From Anagrus nilaparvatae (taxonomy: Eukaryota; Arthropoda; Insecta; Hymenoptera; Mymaridae), in assembly GCA_022575985.1 (NCBI GenBank), contig JAKSXM010000142.1:2914001-2978000 (forward strand): a stretch of 64,000 bases of DNA, read 5' to 3'. Within the stretch, counting starts at the first letter, position 1. Every line of letters begins with the position of its first letter. Below the pieces are notes generated by a model. It did not search any database, was not told where the DNA came from, and worked only from the letters and a program-made list of their open reading frames with translations. This document shows positions 38,732 to 50,300 of this stretch, piece after piece. A program made the translations under genes and the position numbers.

Positions 38732-41700
38732 GTTGTAAATCCAACCTGAATTGTTTTTATTGTCCAATAAAGCTGCTTTTCTCTTAGATCGTCTTTCAGC
38801 TGCATTAATTGGACTGTACCTGTAAGCAGGTATTTATGACATAAATTATTTGATTAAAAATATTATTTAAGTGCCGAAAAGATTCATTTTACACACTTGT
38901 TAAGAAAACAACTATTTAATAAAAAAATTAATTACCTTGATTGAACTAATTCTTGAACTATTGAAACAAGCTCACTGTCCTTATTTTCTTTATTATTAGA
39001 TTCAATTTCTTTATCGTTAATTTTTAAAATAATGTTATTTTTATTATCTTGATCTTTAATAATATTATCATAAAATAAAAAATTATTTTTTTTATCATTA
39101 ATATTTAATAACGAAGAAGATTCATTTGATAATTTAAAATTATTATTATCATTTAAATTTTTTATGTTATTTCTATCGCGTTCCCTTTCTGATATTTCAA
39201 TATTATGTGTTGATGCTGATGATGATAATGATAATTTTTCAATTGGTACATCCGCTGAAGATGAAACGGTATTTGAAAACCTGTCATTTGATGCTTGTAT
39301 TTTACTTTTATGACTGAGTGGCGATTGACTAGATAAAATAAATTATTTTTTTATTAAAAAAATAAATTAATTATTTAAAAAAAAAAAATTAAAATTTTAC
39401 CTTCTAACAAAATCTGTTTTTCTTTGTAAAAATGGGCTTGGTAAATTAGGACTTGGTATTGGTTTGTACCATGGCCATGGTGTTTTAGGTGAATTTGAAA
39501 ATGACGAAGATCTTTCAGATAAACGATCTTCTTCGTTCTTTCTTAATAATACCGGTGTTGAATTATTACTTTTAATTATCAAATTATCAATTGATATACC
39601 ACGTCTTTCTGCTAAAGCGAGTGGATCGACACTGGCGACTTTAACGTCCCACGGATCTACTATGGATAGCAGCACTCTCTTTTTTTTTATAAATGAAAAA
39701 AAAAAATTATAAGTGTAAATGTGAGATAATATAAAACATTAATGTGTATGTTATAATAATTGTATAAAGTGTTTAATGTAACAATGAATATAAAAGTTTA
39801 AAGTTATTTTTGTAACATGTGTACGAGATAATTGACTACTGTTTTGTGTGTATTTTGAAGACTTTTTTTTATTTCTAGGATCCTAGACTACGAAAATGAT
39901 CCTTTTGAGGCAAAAGAAAATAATCCTTAAAACGGACCCAAAATTATTTTCTATTTGTTGCGGATGGAATTCTTTTTCAGAAAAATGATCTCTTTTAACA
40001 TCAAAAAATATTTATTTACGTCGAAAAGGTTCCTTTAGCGTCAAACAGAAAATTATTTTGGGACTTCTTTTAAGATTATTTCCTTTTTCCTTAAAACTAT
40101 TGTTTTCTAAGTGTAATTTTAATGCAAATATTATTTTAACTAATAACGCGAATTTTCTCCAATGAAAGATGAACTTAGATAGTCAACTTATTTTTTCAAT
40201 TCTTTCGGCTGAAATAATTACTAAACTCAAATTTTTACAATGTTTAAAAAAAATTGGAAAGCCAGATTTTTGTAAAGTTTACAAAAATCAGTTGGAAAAT
40301 CAAAATTTATTTTTTGAGAAAAAATGGGTTTTCCTAAATTTTTTACTTATAAATAAAAAACGGTACCAATAGGCAAATAGGCTTCTCAAGGAACAACAAT
40401 TTTTTCAAGCAAAACAAAAATTTTTTTTAATAATAAAAATTTTTTTTCTGGACAGTAGCCACGAAAGCACGATTTCCTGGCCGCTGCGCGGCCGAGAAAA
40501 TCGAAATTTCTCGCTACTGCTGCAGAAAAATTTTATACGGCCCTTGTCCATAAATAAAGAATGCCCCAAATCGCAGTTTAATATCCTCGGCTTCGCCTCG
40601 GAAGGTAATTTACATGCGATTTGGGCCATTATTTACTTTTCTGGACACGAGCCGTAAATATACTATTTAAACAAAAAGTTTTTAAAATAAATATTGCCTT
40701 TTCAGGCATGTAGCCAAAATTTTTTTGGAGTGGGGACTAAAAAATAAGATTTCCCATTCCACTTTAAAATTTCATACACTTTTTCCGAAATTTCATCCAA
40801 AACATGTGTTATGTACTTAATTAAGATTTTCATTAATAAATAGGGGAGAGTTAAACAAGCTTTTAAAAATTTTAGAATTAAAATTTTAACGAATTTTAAT
40901 AAATATGGAAACTTATTTCATAATAGCTAAAATTCAGGACTATATTTGCAACATCATGTTAAAATACTCATATTTATTTTTGAAAATTGAAATCCATTAG
41001 ATTGAGGGAGAGGGGGGTAGCCACTTCTTTGGCTACGTGCTTGATTTTTAACCAAAGGCAAAAAGTAAAGAATGTTCTAGATAACACGTGAATTACTTAA
41101 AACCCTAAAATTTTGGTTCCTTATATAGAGGAACAATTGTAAAAGGTTAAGTTTTGATTTTTTTGCATATCAGCACGTTTTGAGACCCTAAGAAGCTAAT
41201 AAATCGTTTTAAAAAAAAGTATTTATATGTGTATAACCGATAATACTTTAGGGGCCATTCATAAATTATGTTACATTTGAAGGGGGAGGGGGGATCAACC
41301 ATTGTGTTACAGTTAATGTTAAAAGGGTCAGCAAAAGTGTAGGGGGTTCAAAAGTGTTAAATTTTGCGTTACGTAATTTATGAATGTTCCCTTACAACCA
41401 TTAACACCTAATTTTTTTTCAACATTTTTTTTAGTTTGTATATAACATACCTCATTTTTTCTATGAAAGTACTAATTCCTAGAAATTTTGTTTTTACTCG
41501 ATATCTCAGGTCTGTTAATAATAAAAATATCACCATTGTTTTTTTCCTTTTCGGACAAAATACCTAATTTTTTATATGAAAGTAGGTACTAGTTTTAGAA
41601 ATCTCATTTTTACTCCATTTTTGTATTAATAATACAAATAACTTGCAGTTGTTTTTTTCTTTTTTCTATGAAAGTACTAGTTTTTGAAATATCATTTTTA

Positions 41701-44675
41701 CTCAATTTCATTTCAGCCAGAAAGAAACAAAAATTTTAAAATAAAATTGGAAAATCAATTTTTTTTACCAAAAAGAGTAGTTTTTTCCAAAATATTAAAA
41801 CTTAAATAAAAAACTTTTAAATATTAAAACTTCTATAGGAGGACTGCAATTAGTGACCAAAGTTTTCGCTATTAAAGACCACTCGTCTACCATAAGAATA
41901 ACATGGTATTAGACATTAATTGGGGGTGGTCACTAATTGGTACAATCACCCTATGTCGTTTGCTCAAAAAATAAAGCCCTTAAAGGGGGTTTAATTTCGA
42001 GAAAAATTAAAACTAAAAGCATACCTAAACCCCACATGAACTTTTATATTTTTTATTTTTAATATTTGTTACGTCCAATTTTAAAAATATTTTTTATAAA
42101 ATTTTAGGTTGTTAGACGACCTTATTGGACAAATTTTTAGATTTTAAGAAATTTTAGCTTTATTCGCATAAAACCATTTGAATGAGTTAAAACTCATTAT
42201 TAATCAAGTTTTCTAACCAAAAAAGTGATGATGCAATAGGGGTATGTATGGAAAAATTTTGAATTTTTTTTTCTTCAAATTTTTCGCTGTTTGGTACCGA
42301 AAAAGGTTTGAAACAGTGAAAAACTCAAGCCAATATGGTTCCCCGGGTCAAAGATACCAAAAAATCTTATGTAAATGGATTTAAGTGGGCTTTAAAATTT
42401 TTGGATTTTTAGAATTTTTGGCTTTATTCGCATAAAACCAATTGAATGAGTTAAAACTCATTATTAATCAAGTTTTCTAACCAAAAATGTGCTGATGAAA
42501 TAGGGGAAACGGATTTTTTTGAAAATTTTTATTTTGGCCAAAATCCAAAGGCGTATATATGGGAAAATATCCGATTTTTGTTTTTCAAATTTTTCGCTGT
42601 TTGGTACCGAAAAAGGTTTGAAACAGTGAAAAATTTAAACCAATATGTTTAACCAGATTAGAAAGCATGGAAAAGCTGATATACATGAATATAAGTGAAA
42701 TTTAAAATTTTGGGATTTATTTTTTTGTGCAGACGTAATGAATTCAAAGGACCCCGCACATTTTATATGGAAAACGGTCTTCCGGTGAAATTCACTAAAA
42801 ATTTGGGAAATTGTTCGTTGTGTACCCCTGACCAAAAGTCTCAATGGGGTCGAAGCTCAAAATGCCCATCTTTAGGCTCTACGGCAATTTTTAGTGGCCA
42901 AAAACGGCAAAAATTCATTTTTTTTAAAATTATGTTTTATGCTGGGAAATCGTTCATTTTGTACCCCTGGTCAAAATTCTCAATTGGGTTGAAGCTCAAA
43001 ATGCCCATCTTTAGGCTCTACGGCAATTTTTGTAGACAAAAACGGCAAAAATTCATTTTTTCCACTAAAAATTGCCGTATAGGGCCTAAAGATGGGCATT
43101 TTAAGCTTCGACCCCATTGAGAATTTTGATCAGGGATACAAAGCGAACGATTTCCGAGCAGTAAACATAATTTTAAAAAAAATGAATTTTTGCCGTTTTT
43201 GTCCACTAAAAATTGCCGTAGAGCCTAAAGATGGGCATTTTGAGCTTTGACCCCATTGAGACTTTTGATCAGGGATACAAAACGAATGATTTCCCAGCAT
43301 CAAACATTATTTTAAAAAAAATGAATTTTTGCCGTTTTTGTCCACTGAAAATTGCCGTAGAGCCTAAAGATGGGCATTTTGAGCTTCGACCCCATTGAGA
43401 CTTTTGATCAGGGGTACAAAACGAACAAATTCCCAAATTTTTAGCGAATTTCACCGGAAGACCGTTTTCCATATAAAATGTGCGGGGTCCTTTGTCCTAT
43501 TTAAGGGGGGTGTTCAAATTTGTTCTATTTAAAGGGGGTGGGGGGTCAAATGAGACTTAGAATATTTAAAGACTTTGAAAAATCTGGGCTTAAGGATTTA
43601 GAATAATACAGATTTATGGACTTAGAATAATATTGATTTAGGGATTTGGAGTAATATCGATTGGAATAATTCAGGTTTAGTGAATCAAAATAGTTTAGGT
43701 TTAGAATCTTAACAACTAGTAAGGTGATAATTACAAATTATAAAATTAGAAAATTGTATTGTAATTTTGAGTAACATTTGTATTATACCTAATCCTCAGC
43801 TGGAAGTAAAAATGTTCCATGCATTTAGGTTTTGTTTACACATACTGGTTATAAGTTTTTTTGTTAATTTATAAAATTCCTAACATAATATATGTAATAC
43901 AATGACTAATACTGAAAATAATGTCTTATCTTTTGTTTTTAACTGTAAATTATATGCATTAACAAAATTATTGTAAATGGGTTATGAAATTATTATGAAA
44001 TTATACGATTTATGATAAGAAATTTAAAATATTATAAATTTTTGTCTCGTATCCAGTATACTAATTTTATTCTTTGGCTTATAGAAATTATAAGCTGATT
44101 TAAAATTTGCTGAATCTAATTCATTAAACGATAATTTAAACCCATAAAACTGATAAGAATATAATTACTAAAATTTCCCAAAAAAGAATCCATGCAAACC
44201 AAATAACAATTCGAGAAATTACAATATCCAAAAAAATAAAAAAATTCAATTAATAATTAAATTTAATAATAAAGTAATTAAATACTAGAAAATGATATAT
44301 TTATCAGGAAGTCAAATATAGATTAATAATTTGATCTCTTTTTTTGACGTAACTATTTTTTGCAACAAAAAATATATTCGTATTTTGTAATAAATAATAA
44401 AAAATCGTATAACGATTCTAAAAAAGATCATTAAAATAATTACATAGCTTGTACAACAAAATAATGCTGTTTTGTGTTTGTGTAATTCAGAGTACATAAA
44501 ATAAAAATTATTATTTTGCTTTAAAAAAAAAAAATTATATTTTATCTTTGATATATTTTTAACTGTAAATATTTAATTACTGTGTGTATAATAAAAAATT
44601 GTACAAAATTTAAATTTGCAAAAAAATTTTTTGATTTTTTACCTTATCAATTTTTGTTTTCTTTTTACTGTCCAT
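38732..44675 (-). CDS. Exon chain, probable 5' part of the glycosidase gene or a separate gene
   Basis: Exons 44675-44643, 39678-39401, 39328-38936 and 38819-38732 join in frame from ATG 44675 (MDSKKKTKIDK), through RVLLSIVDPWDVKVASVDPL and AERRGISIDNLIIKSNN, a Pro-rich stretch (KTPWPWYKPIPSPNLPSPF), a long Asn/Ser/Lys disordered part and YSPINAAERRSKRKAALLDN. No membrane segment, signal peptide or known domain. At 38732 there is a good donor (AAC|GTAAGC). Splicing on to the glycosidase exon at 36358 would make one 13-kb gene, but the phases disagree (0 versus 1), so an unseen exon of 3n+1 nt would be needed. Reading through the donor instead gives a stop at 38719-38717, only 18 bp from the NME5 stop. 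The acceptor at 39679 is preceded by a run of A and is the weakest junction. I favour the single-gene model weakly. Confidence 0.55.
40445..40660. mobile_element. Inverted-repeat element, family C copy 1
   Basis: Imperfect inverted arms: TACGGCCCTTGTCCATAAAT / GCCCCAAATCGCAGTTTA on the left (40537-40581) and TGCGATTTGGGCCATTATTT / CTGGACACGAGCCGTA on the right (40613-40657). The apex reads CCTCGGCTTCGCCTCGG. An upstream GC-rich palindrome GGCCGCTGCGCGGCC (about 40480) belongs to the same unit. Related copies lie at 51066-51225 and 51640-51830. It is unusually GC-rich for the window and has no credible open frame. Confidence 0.65.
41251..41393. mobile_element. MITE with GGGGCCATTCATAAATTA ends
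   Basis: GGGGCCATTCATAAATTATG at 41251 and TACGTAATTTATGAATGTTC ending near 41390 are near-perfect inverted ends. The interior is G-rich on the plus strand (GGGGGAGGGGGG). MITEs with ends of this sort (CATTCATAAATTACG) are widespread in arthropod genomes as far as I remember; the superfamily is not assigned here. Confidence 0.65.
41840..41950. mobile_element. Small MITE with CAATTAGTGACCA inverted ends
   Basis: GACTGCAATTAGTGACCA near 41842 is mirrored by TGGTCACTAATTGGTACAAT near 41927-41946. The element is about 110 bp and has no open frame. It sits between the GGGGCCATTC element and the direct repeats at 42157. Confidence 0.55.
42130..42670. repeat. Two direct copies of a ~260-310-bp unit
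   Basis: GCTTTATTCGCATAAAACCA occurs at 42157 and 42421, each followed by GAATGAGTTAAAACTCATTA (itself a short palindrome) and TTTTCTAACCAAAAA. TTTTCGCTGTTTGGTACCGA with AAAAAGGTTTGAAACAGTGA recurs at 42281 and 42591. The first anchors are 264 nt apart and the second 310 nt apart, so the second copy contains about 46 extra bases. It lies directly beside the fold-back element and may be part of the same composite repeat. Confidence 0.7.
42745..43494. mobile_element. 750-bp fold-back element made of 139-bp monomers in both orientations
   Basis: The ends are long inverted repeats: CAAAGGACCCCGCACATTTT at 42745 and AAAATGTGCGGGGTCCTTTG ending at 43494, with complementarity running inward past AAAACGGTCTTCCGGTGAAATT. 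Between them a monomer containing GCCCATCTTTAGGCTCTACG is present twice on the plus strand (42864, 43003) and three times inverted (GATGGGC at 43091, 43230, 43369), each 139 nt apart. Orientation flips near 43060. The translated frames inside repeat with the monomer and are not genes. The whole can fold into one very long hairpin. Confidence 0.8.
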
Positions 44676-47302
44676 AATAATTAAAAATTTAGTTCACAAA
44701 TGTATAAAAAACAATTTCAGTAGCTATTAAACTACTTATTTTGTATTACTGATTATTGCTAAGCACTTAACGCGTGGTATATCTTCTTAGCGACTCGTGT
44801 AATATAATAAAAAGTCGAACGTTTTTTTTTTTTATTTAGTGCCCATGTAATACCCCCCGCCTTTAATACAATTATTATTTTTTTTTTCTATGAAGCATGT
44901 TAGTTAGAAAAATATTTGTGTCAATCATAGTATTTGATTAATGAATGATTTTTAATTATTATTAGTTTTTTTGTAATAAATATTTTTTTTAATTAGTTAT
45001 TGAGGGATCTTCACTCTGTTTTGGTAATCTGTCAAATTGTGGAACTCTCCAGCTATAAAATCTTACAAATTTAATCTAAACCTTTATCTTTCTAAAAAAA
45101 ACTTATAAATTATACTTTGCAAATATTTATTAACATGATAATAATTTTTAAAAATTTGACAATTTTATCTAAGACTATTTGCTCCAATAAATCTATGTGT
45201 GAAAAACAAACAATAAAGGAATCTAAATTAAAACACAAAATAATTTTTTTTATATATATATTTTACTTTTTTAATAATAATAATAATTATATTTCACCAT
45301 ATCATAACAATATTTCGTTTTTTTTTTAAATTTTTTTTATATATATAAATTTTACAATTAAAGTTACATTTAATAATTGAATTTTTTTTACTTATAGATA
45401 TTTTCTTTCATTCGAGTGCACTAAAATGGCTTTATTATTATTATTATAGAACTTGATGAGATATAACAAATGTGCTTTATTTTTTATTTAATTACTATTT
45501 TTATATGTAAGTCATTGCTATATTTTTTTTATATGTTTATATAAGATGTATAATTTATTATAAAATACAATTAAAAGTACTGAAGTATACAAATAACTCC
45601 TCGAAGAAAAAAACTCTAAATTTTGAGTTTTTTTTTTGGCTCGAGGGTTTGAAATCATATTAAATACTTTAATTGTTAACAATTATTTTTTCTTTTTTGA
45701 TTAACAGAATTATATTGAATAAACATTAAAACATACAAACAATTTTTAATTAATTTTTTAATGGAATCATATACGATTTAATTTTTTTTTAGTTTTATCA
45801 CAAAAAATTAATTTTTTTATGTAAAAATCTTAAATATCGACATTTATTACGTAGATTTTTCTTTTTTAAGTATCAACCAATAATTTACTACGTCTTTATT
45901 TTAGTTTAATAAAATGCATTTTTCATTAAGCAAATTAAAATTATGTATAAGTAAATGTAAAATATTTTTTATGAAAAATTCGTTTTTTAAATAAATTGAT
46001 ACAGTAAAATCTTTTATTTACAAAATAAGACTTAAAATAGCAAAAAAGGGTTTCTCGGTTGTAAAATTTTCAAGAAGTCACGACTTTTCTTTTTGAGTCT
46101 TTGATAAATTAAGCCATATATATTTAATACAAGGATTTCTTTGTTTTCAACTCAAGAAAATTATGACCTATGGCCTAGAAAAACAGGTTTTGAATATTTT
46201 ATTTTTTAATCTCAAAACTTGGATTAGTCTTATTTTATTCTCTAACTACAACTTGGTAAGTTATAGTAAATACCTATTTGAAGTTTTGTCATAATTAAAT
46301 AAAAATTTAAGATTCCCAATATATAGGAAAAGTGGTAGAATTATTTGGGAGACAATCTTAATTTTTATTTTATAATAACATTCAGACTTGAAACTTCGAT
46401 TTAAACTCTTGGCCTGTAAGTTTTAAAAAATGTTCTCTCCTTACACAATTAAACATACATAATTTAATTTAACAATTGCAAAGTCGTGGCTACTTCTAGT
46501 TATTTACATGAGAATAAAAATTGAGTATTAAAATTCTTGATAAATTTTACATTGTTCAAAATTAATAAAAAACAAGCAAAAATTTTAAACTTGTACAAGT
46601 ATGCTTTTTATTTCAACAATCTGTTTAACCATTTTTACATTATCAAAAAATTTTTAATAAACTTGTATATTTTATTTGATTATTATATGGCACAATGATT
46701 GACAATTTTTTCAAACATACTTTTATATTTACAAATTATTTCAATTTTTCAAAAAAATTATATTTCCAATTAAAGTAAATGGTTAAACAGTAAGTCGTGT
46801 ATATTATTTTAAAATATACTTAATTTAATAATACTTTTTTACACAATAATTTTTATTTCTTCTTATTGGCATAAAATAATTAATTTTAGGCATATAGGCC
46901 AGATTTTTCTATAATCGAAGAAGAAAAAATCGTTCAACTAAATAAATATAAACTTAATTTTAAAAATACAGAATAATAAAGCTTGATATGTATAAGAGAG
47001 CATTTAAATATTATACTCATGACATAAAATCAAAAAAGATAATCAAAAATTAAGATTTTTATAATAAAGATACTGTAAAATTAATTAAAATATAATGAGG
47101 TAAAAATTAAAGATAAAATTAAAGGACGGTTATTATTATTATATTATTACATATCAGTCATTACAAAATATTTTATAACGCTGAATATTATAAGATATAT
47201 TTTATATATAATTTATAAATTAATTCTTTTATATATACTTTAAAAGGAATATTTTATAACTATAAATGTAATTAATTAATTGTTATGTTATTTAAGTTTT
47301 TC
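44676..47302. other. Intergenic AT-rich spacer between SNX27 and the upstream minus-strand start at 44675
   Basis: About 2.6 kb, mostly homopolymer-rich AT sequence with TA-dinucleotide runs. It should hold the promoter for the transcript starting near 44675 and the SNX27 3' end. One small hairpin is visible at 45599-45646: CCTCGA and AAAAAAACTC on the left, GAGTTTTTTT and TCGAGG on the right. A spaced TA-rich array near 45340 is low complexity. No gene was recognised. Confidence 0.55.
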
Positions 47303-50300
47303 TTATTTTAATTCTCCTGTGTCGTTCCATTTTGCTTCTTCAGCTATTCTATCAAAACAATCTGATAAAAATGTGTACTGAAATGATAAAACAAAAAAAT
47401 AATTAATATGTTTGTAAAGTAATATGAAAAAAAATGTTTTTGTTCCAAAATATTAATACATTTTTCAAGAATTTATTACAGGTATGATTATTAAATATTG
47501 AATCAAGTATTTTTTTATTTATTTTGAAGGTGTGAGAATACCTTTTCAAAATCTGAAATATAATAAATAATAAATTGTATTTTAGATCTTGAAAAGGGAT
47601 GCACCACCACCAAAATAAATAAAAAAATATCTTGGTTTCATTAATATTCAAAAAATTCTTAAAAAATCTAATAATGATAATTAATTTAATTAATATACAT
47701 ACATAAGGTGTAAAAACTTTTAACCAACGTGGTGGTCTATCAGTTCTATTATATTGAAAACAAAATGCCATTGCTTCATCGTCAATTTCCCATCTTGTTA
47801 TTGTATTCCATTGAAATTCAACAATTTGTGATTCTAAGGTACCATCTTCTTTAGCAGCATGTAATTTAAATGATGATATACCAACTGCAGCTATAACATG
47901 GCCTTCTTTCCTTGAATCACATGGGCAGTGTGGAAATACAATATCACCAAAACCATTTAATTCTTTTGCCAGTTTTAAATACTGTTTTTAAAATAAAAAT
48001 AAATTTTATGTTCATGATTTAAATGATAATATTAATTTATATTTTTTGTGGTAACTTTAATGACAATAATCTTAATTTTAAAAAGTTTACCCCCCTTTCT
48101 GTTTTTTAACCAGACTGAAAATAATTATACATATTCCTTTCTCTTGTCTTTTCTAGTAAAAATCAATATTTTTCGTGTTATTAATAAAATAGAAATATTG
48201 AACATTTCGGATTCGCATGTCTATTTAAATTTTTCGCCATTATTTACATTCTAACTCATTATTTTTAACTCATTCCCAATCCAAGAACTACCAATAGGTT
48301 TACATTTACGCAGGTTCTACTTTGAGTTAAACTATCGTACCAAGGTAAAAAATAAGCGCAGAGTAGTATTAGTTACAGGCTCCCAAAAACCTAAAAGAAA
48401 CGTTTTATGGGATTTTTTGGTTTTTATATGATTTATCTGACCCGTAAACAGATAATACTCAGCTCACAGGCTGGAAAACTTAAAATTTCACCACTTTTCA
48501 AGAAAATTTTTTCTTTAGGTCGTTAGGGCCTCCTTACGACCTCAAAATATAATTTTGAATTGTTCAAAAATTGGTTTTTTTGCATAAAAAAAATATAGCA
48601 TCCAAAATTTTTTTTAATATAGTCCTGGTAGGTTGAAAACCATATTTTTTAATTTTTTAAAAAATCTCTTGGAGGGGGAACCACTTTCTAATAATACTCG
48701 AAAATTCAAAATCTTTTACCGCCGTTTACTCGCGCTTTTTCACTGATAGGAAATTTTATTTAAAGCAGTTTATGGTTGTGCCAAAAATGCAAAAGCATAG
48801 GTACTCCAGTCAAATCGTGCGGAAGGGTGGGTGTATTTTCACTGGCCAATATGAGATTTGTCCTACTATATGTTTTTTGGGTCGTTGATCACGAAAATCG
48901 GGGTCTTTTTTGCTTTTTAAATGCATAAAGCGCGGGTAAACGACAGCGACAGAATCATCTACTTTTCTTGAAAAAATCTACAAATTATTACCTCATTTTT
49001 TCTTGAAGCGTCTTGTAATGCTTTTAATTGATATAATCTTTCCCCAGCAGTAATATGACCTCTATTAACTTCATCAACAGTTTGCCAAAAAATCCATGTT
49101 AATGCTTGTTCACTTAAAGGTCTATTTATATTAAATAACCATTTTCTTATACATAAACAAGTTGCACTTGCTGTTGAATAATTTTGTATATACAACGTAT
49201 GCGGATGTTCATTAGGTAATAATTTTCTTTCTGCAAAAAACAAAAGAATACAAATTTAGTACCAGACTAAAAAATTATAAATAAAATATGATAATAATTT
49301 ATTTACCAAAGTTATATTCTACAATTTCAAAAAGATAAAAATATTTAGATGTTTCAGAATCTAAATTGACACGTTTACAAACAGAATCATAAACATCTTT
49401 AACTAATGCTGCTTTAGGTACAGTAACAGTAACAATATCTCTATCAGGTAATAATACTTTTAAGTCAACAGCTGGACCTTGATCACCATCGTCGTCAAGT
49501 CTATCAGTTAAAAATTCTTGCATTGGATCACTTTCAGCAATAACACGTACAGCACATACTTTTTCTAAATACTGTTCAAGACCACGTCTTCTAGCGTCCA
49601 ATTGTTGTTCGCTTAATCTAAAATAAAAATTAAAACGTCAATAATTGTTTTTGAATTATTAAATTTTTTAACTTACTGAAATGGCCATTTTCCAGGCAAT
49701 TTTGGAAAATTAAAACCTTGAAATTCTTTTTTCAAAGCTTGATGCAAATTAGAAAACTCACGATAACGTCTTGAACATAAATGCCTACCAGCCATATGTA
49801 CATTAAATACAACGTATCGTTCATTCCTCCTTTCGCATGTATGATAATCTGGTATACTTATTGGAAGAGATCTTTTTTCGCTGTAATCTACTGATGAGTA
49901 GCTGAAAAAAAAATTTTAATATTAAATATCAACTAATACACAAATTTTTAATACACGTGATTTTTTAATTTCGCTCTTATAGCAAAATTTTGTTATTTTA
50001 GACACACGTGAAAAAATATTATTTGTAATCGAAATTGGAGATTTTTTGTAGCATCAAAATAAATTGAGATTTAATGTTTCATTTTTTTTTGAAATGTAAT
50101 ATATTTTACCAAATTAGTTTTTAAATAAGACAAATGTTCTTTTACAACGTCAATTTTTTGTAAACTTGATTTAATATCTTATTAATCTTTAAAAAAATTG
50201 TAAAATAAAAAGTAACAATATCTGTAAATTAATATTTTTTTTGACATAAAAGGTAAGTTCTGACATATTAAAAAGCAAGAAAAAAATATTGTATTGTATT

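Noticed and set aside
42695..43472. Open frames with repeated NFCRQKRQKFIF-like peptides on both strands
   Set aside because: They are translations of the 139-bp monomers of the fold-back element in either orientation; no gene features.
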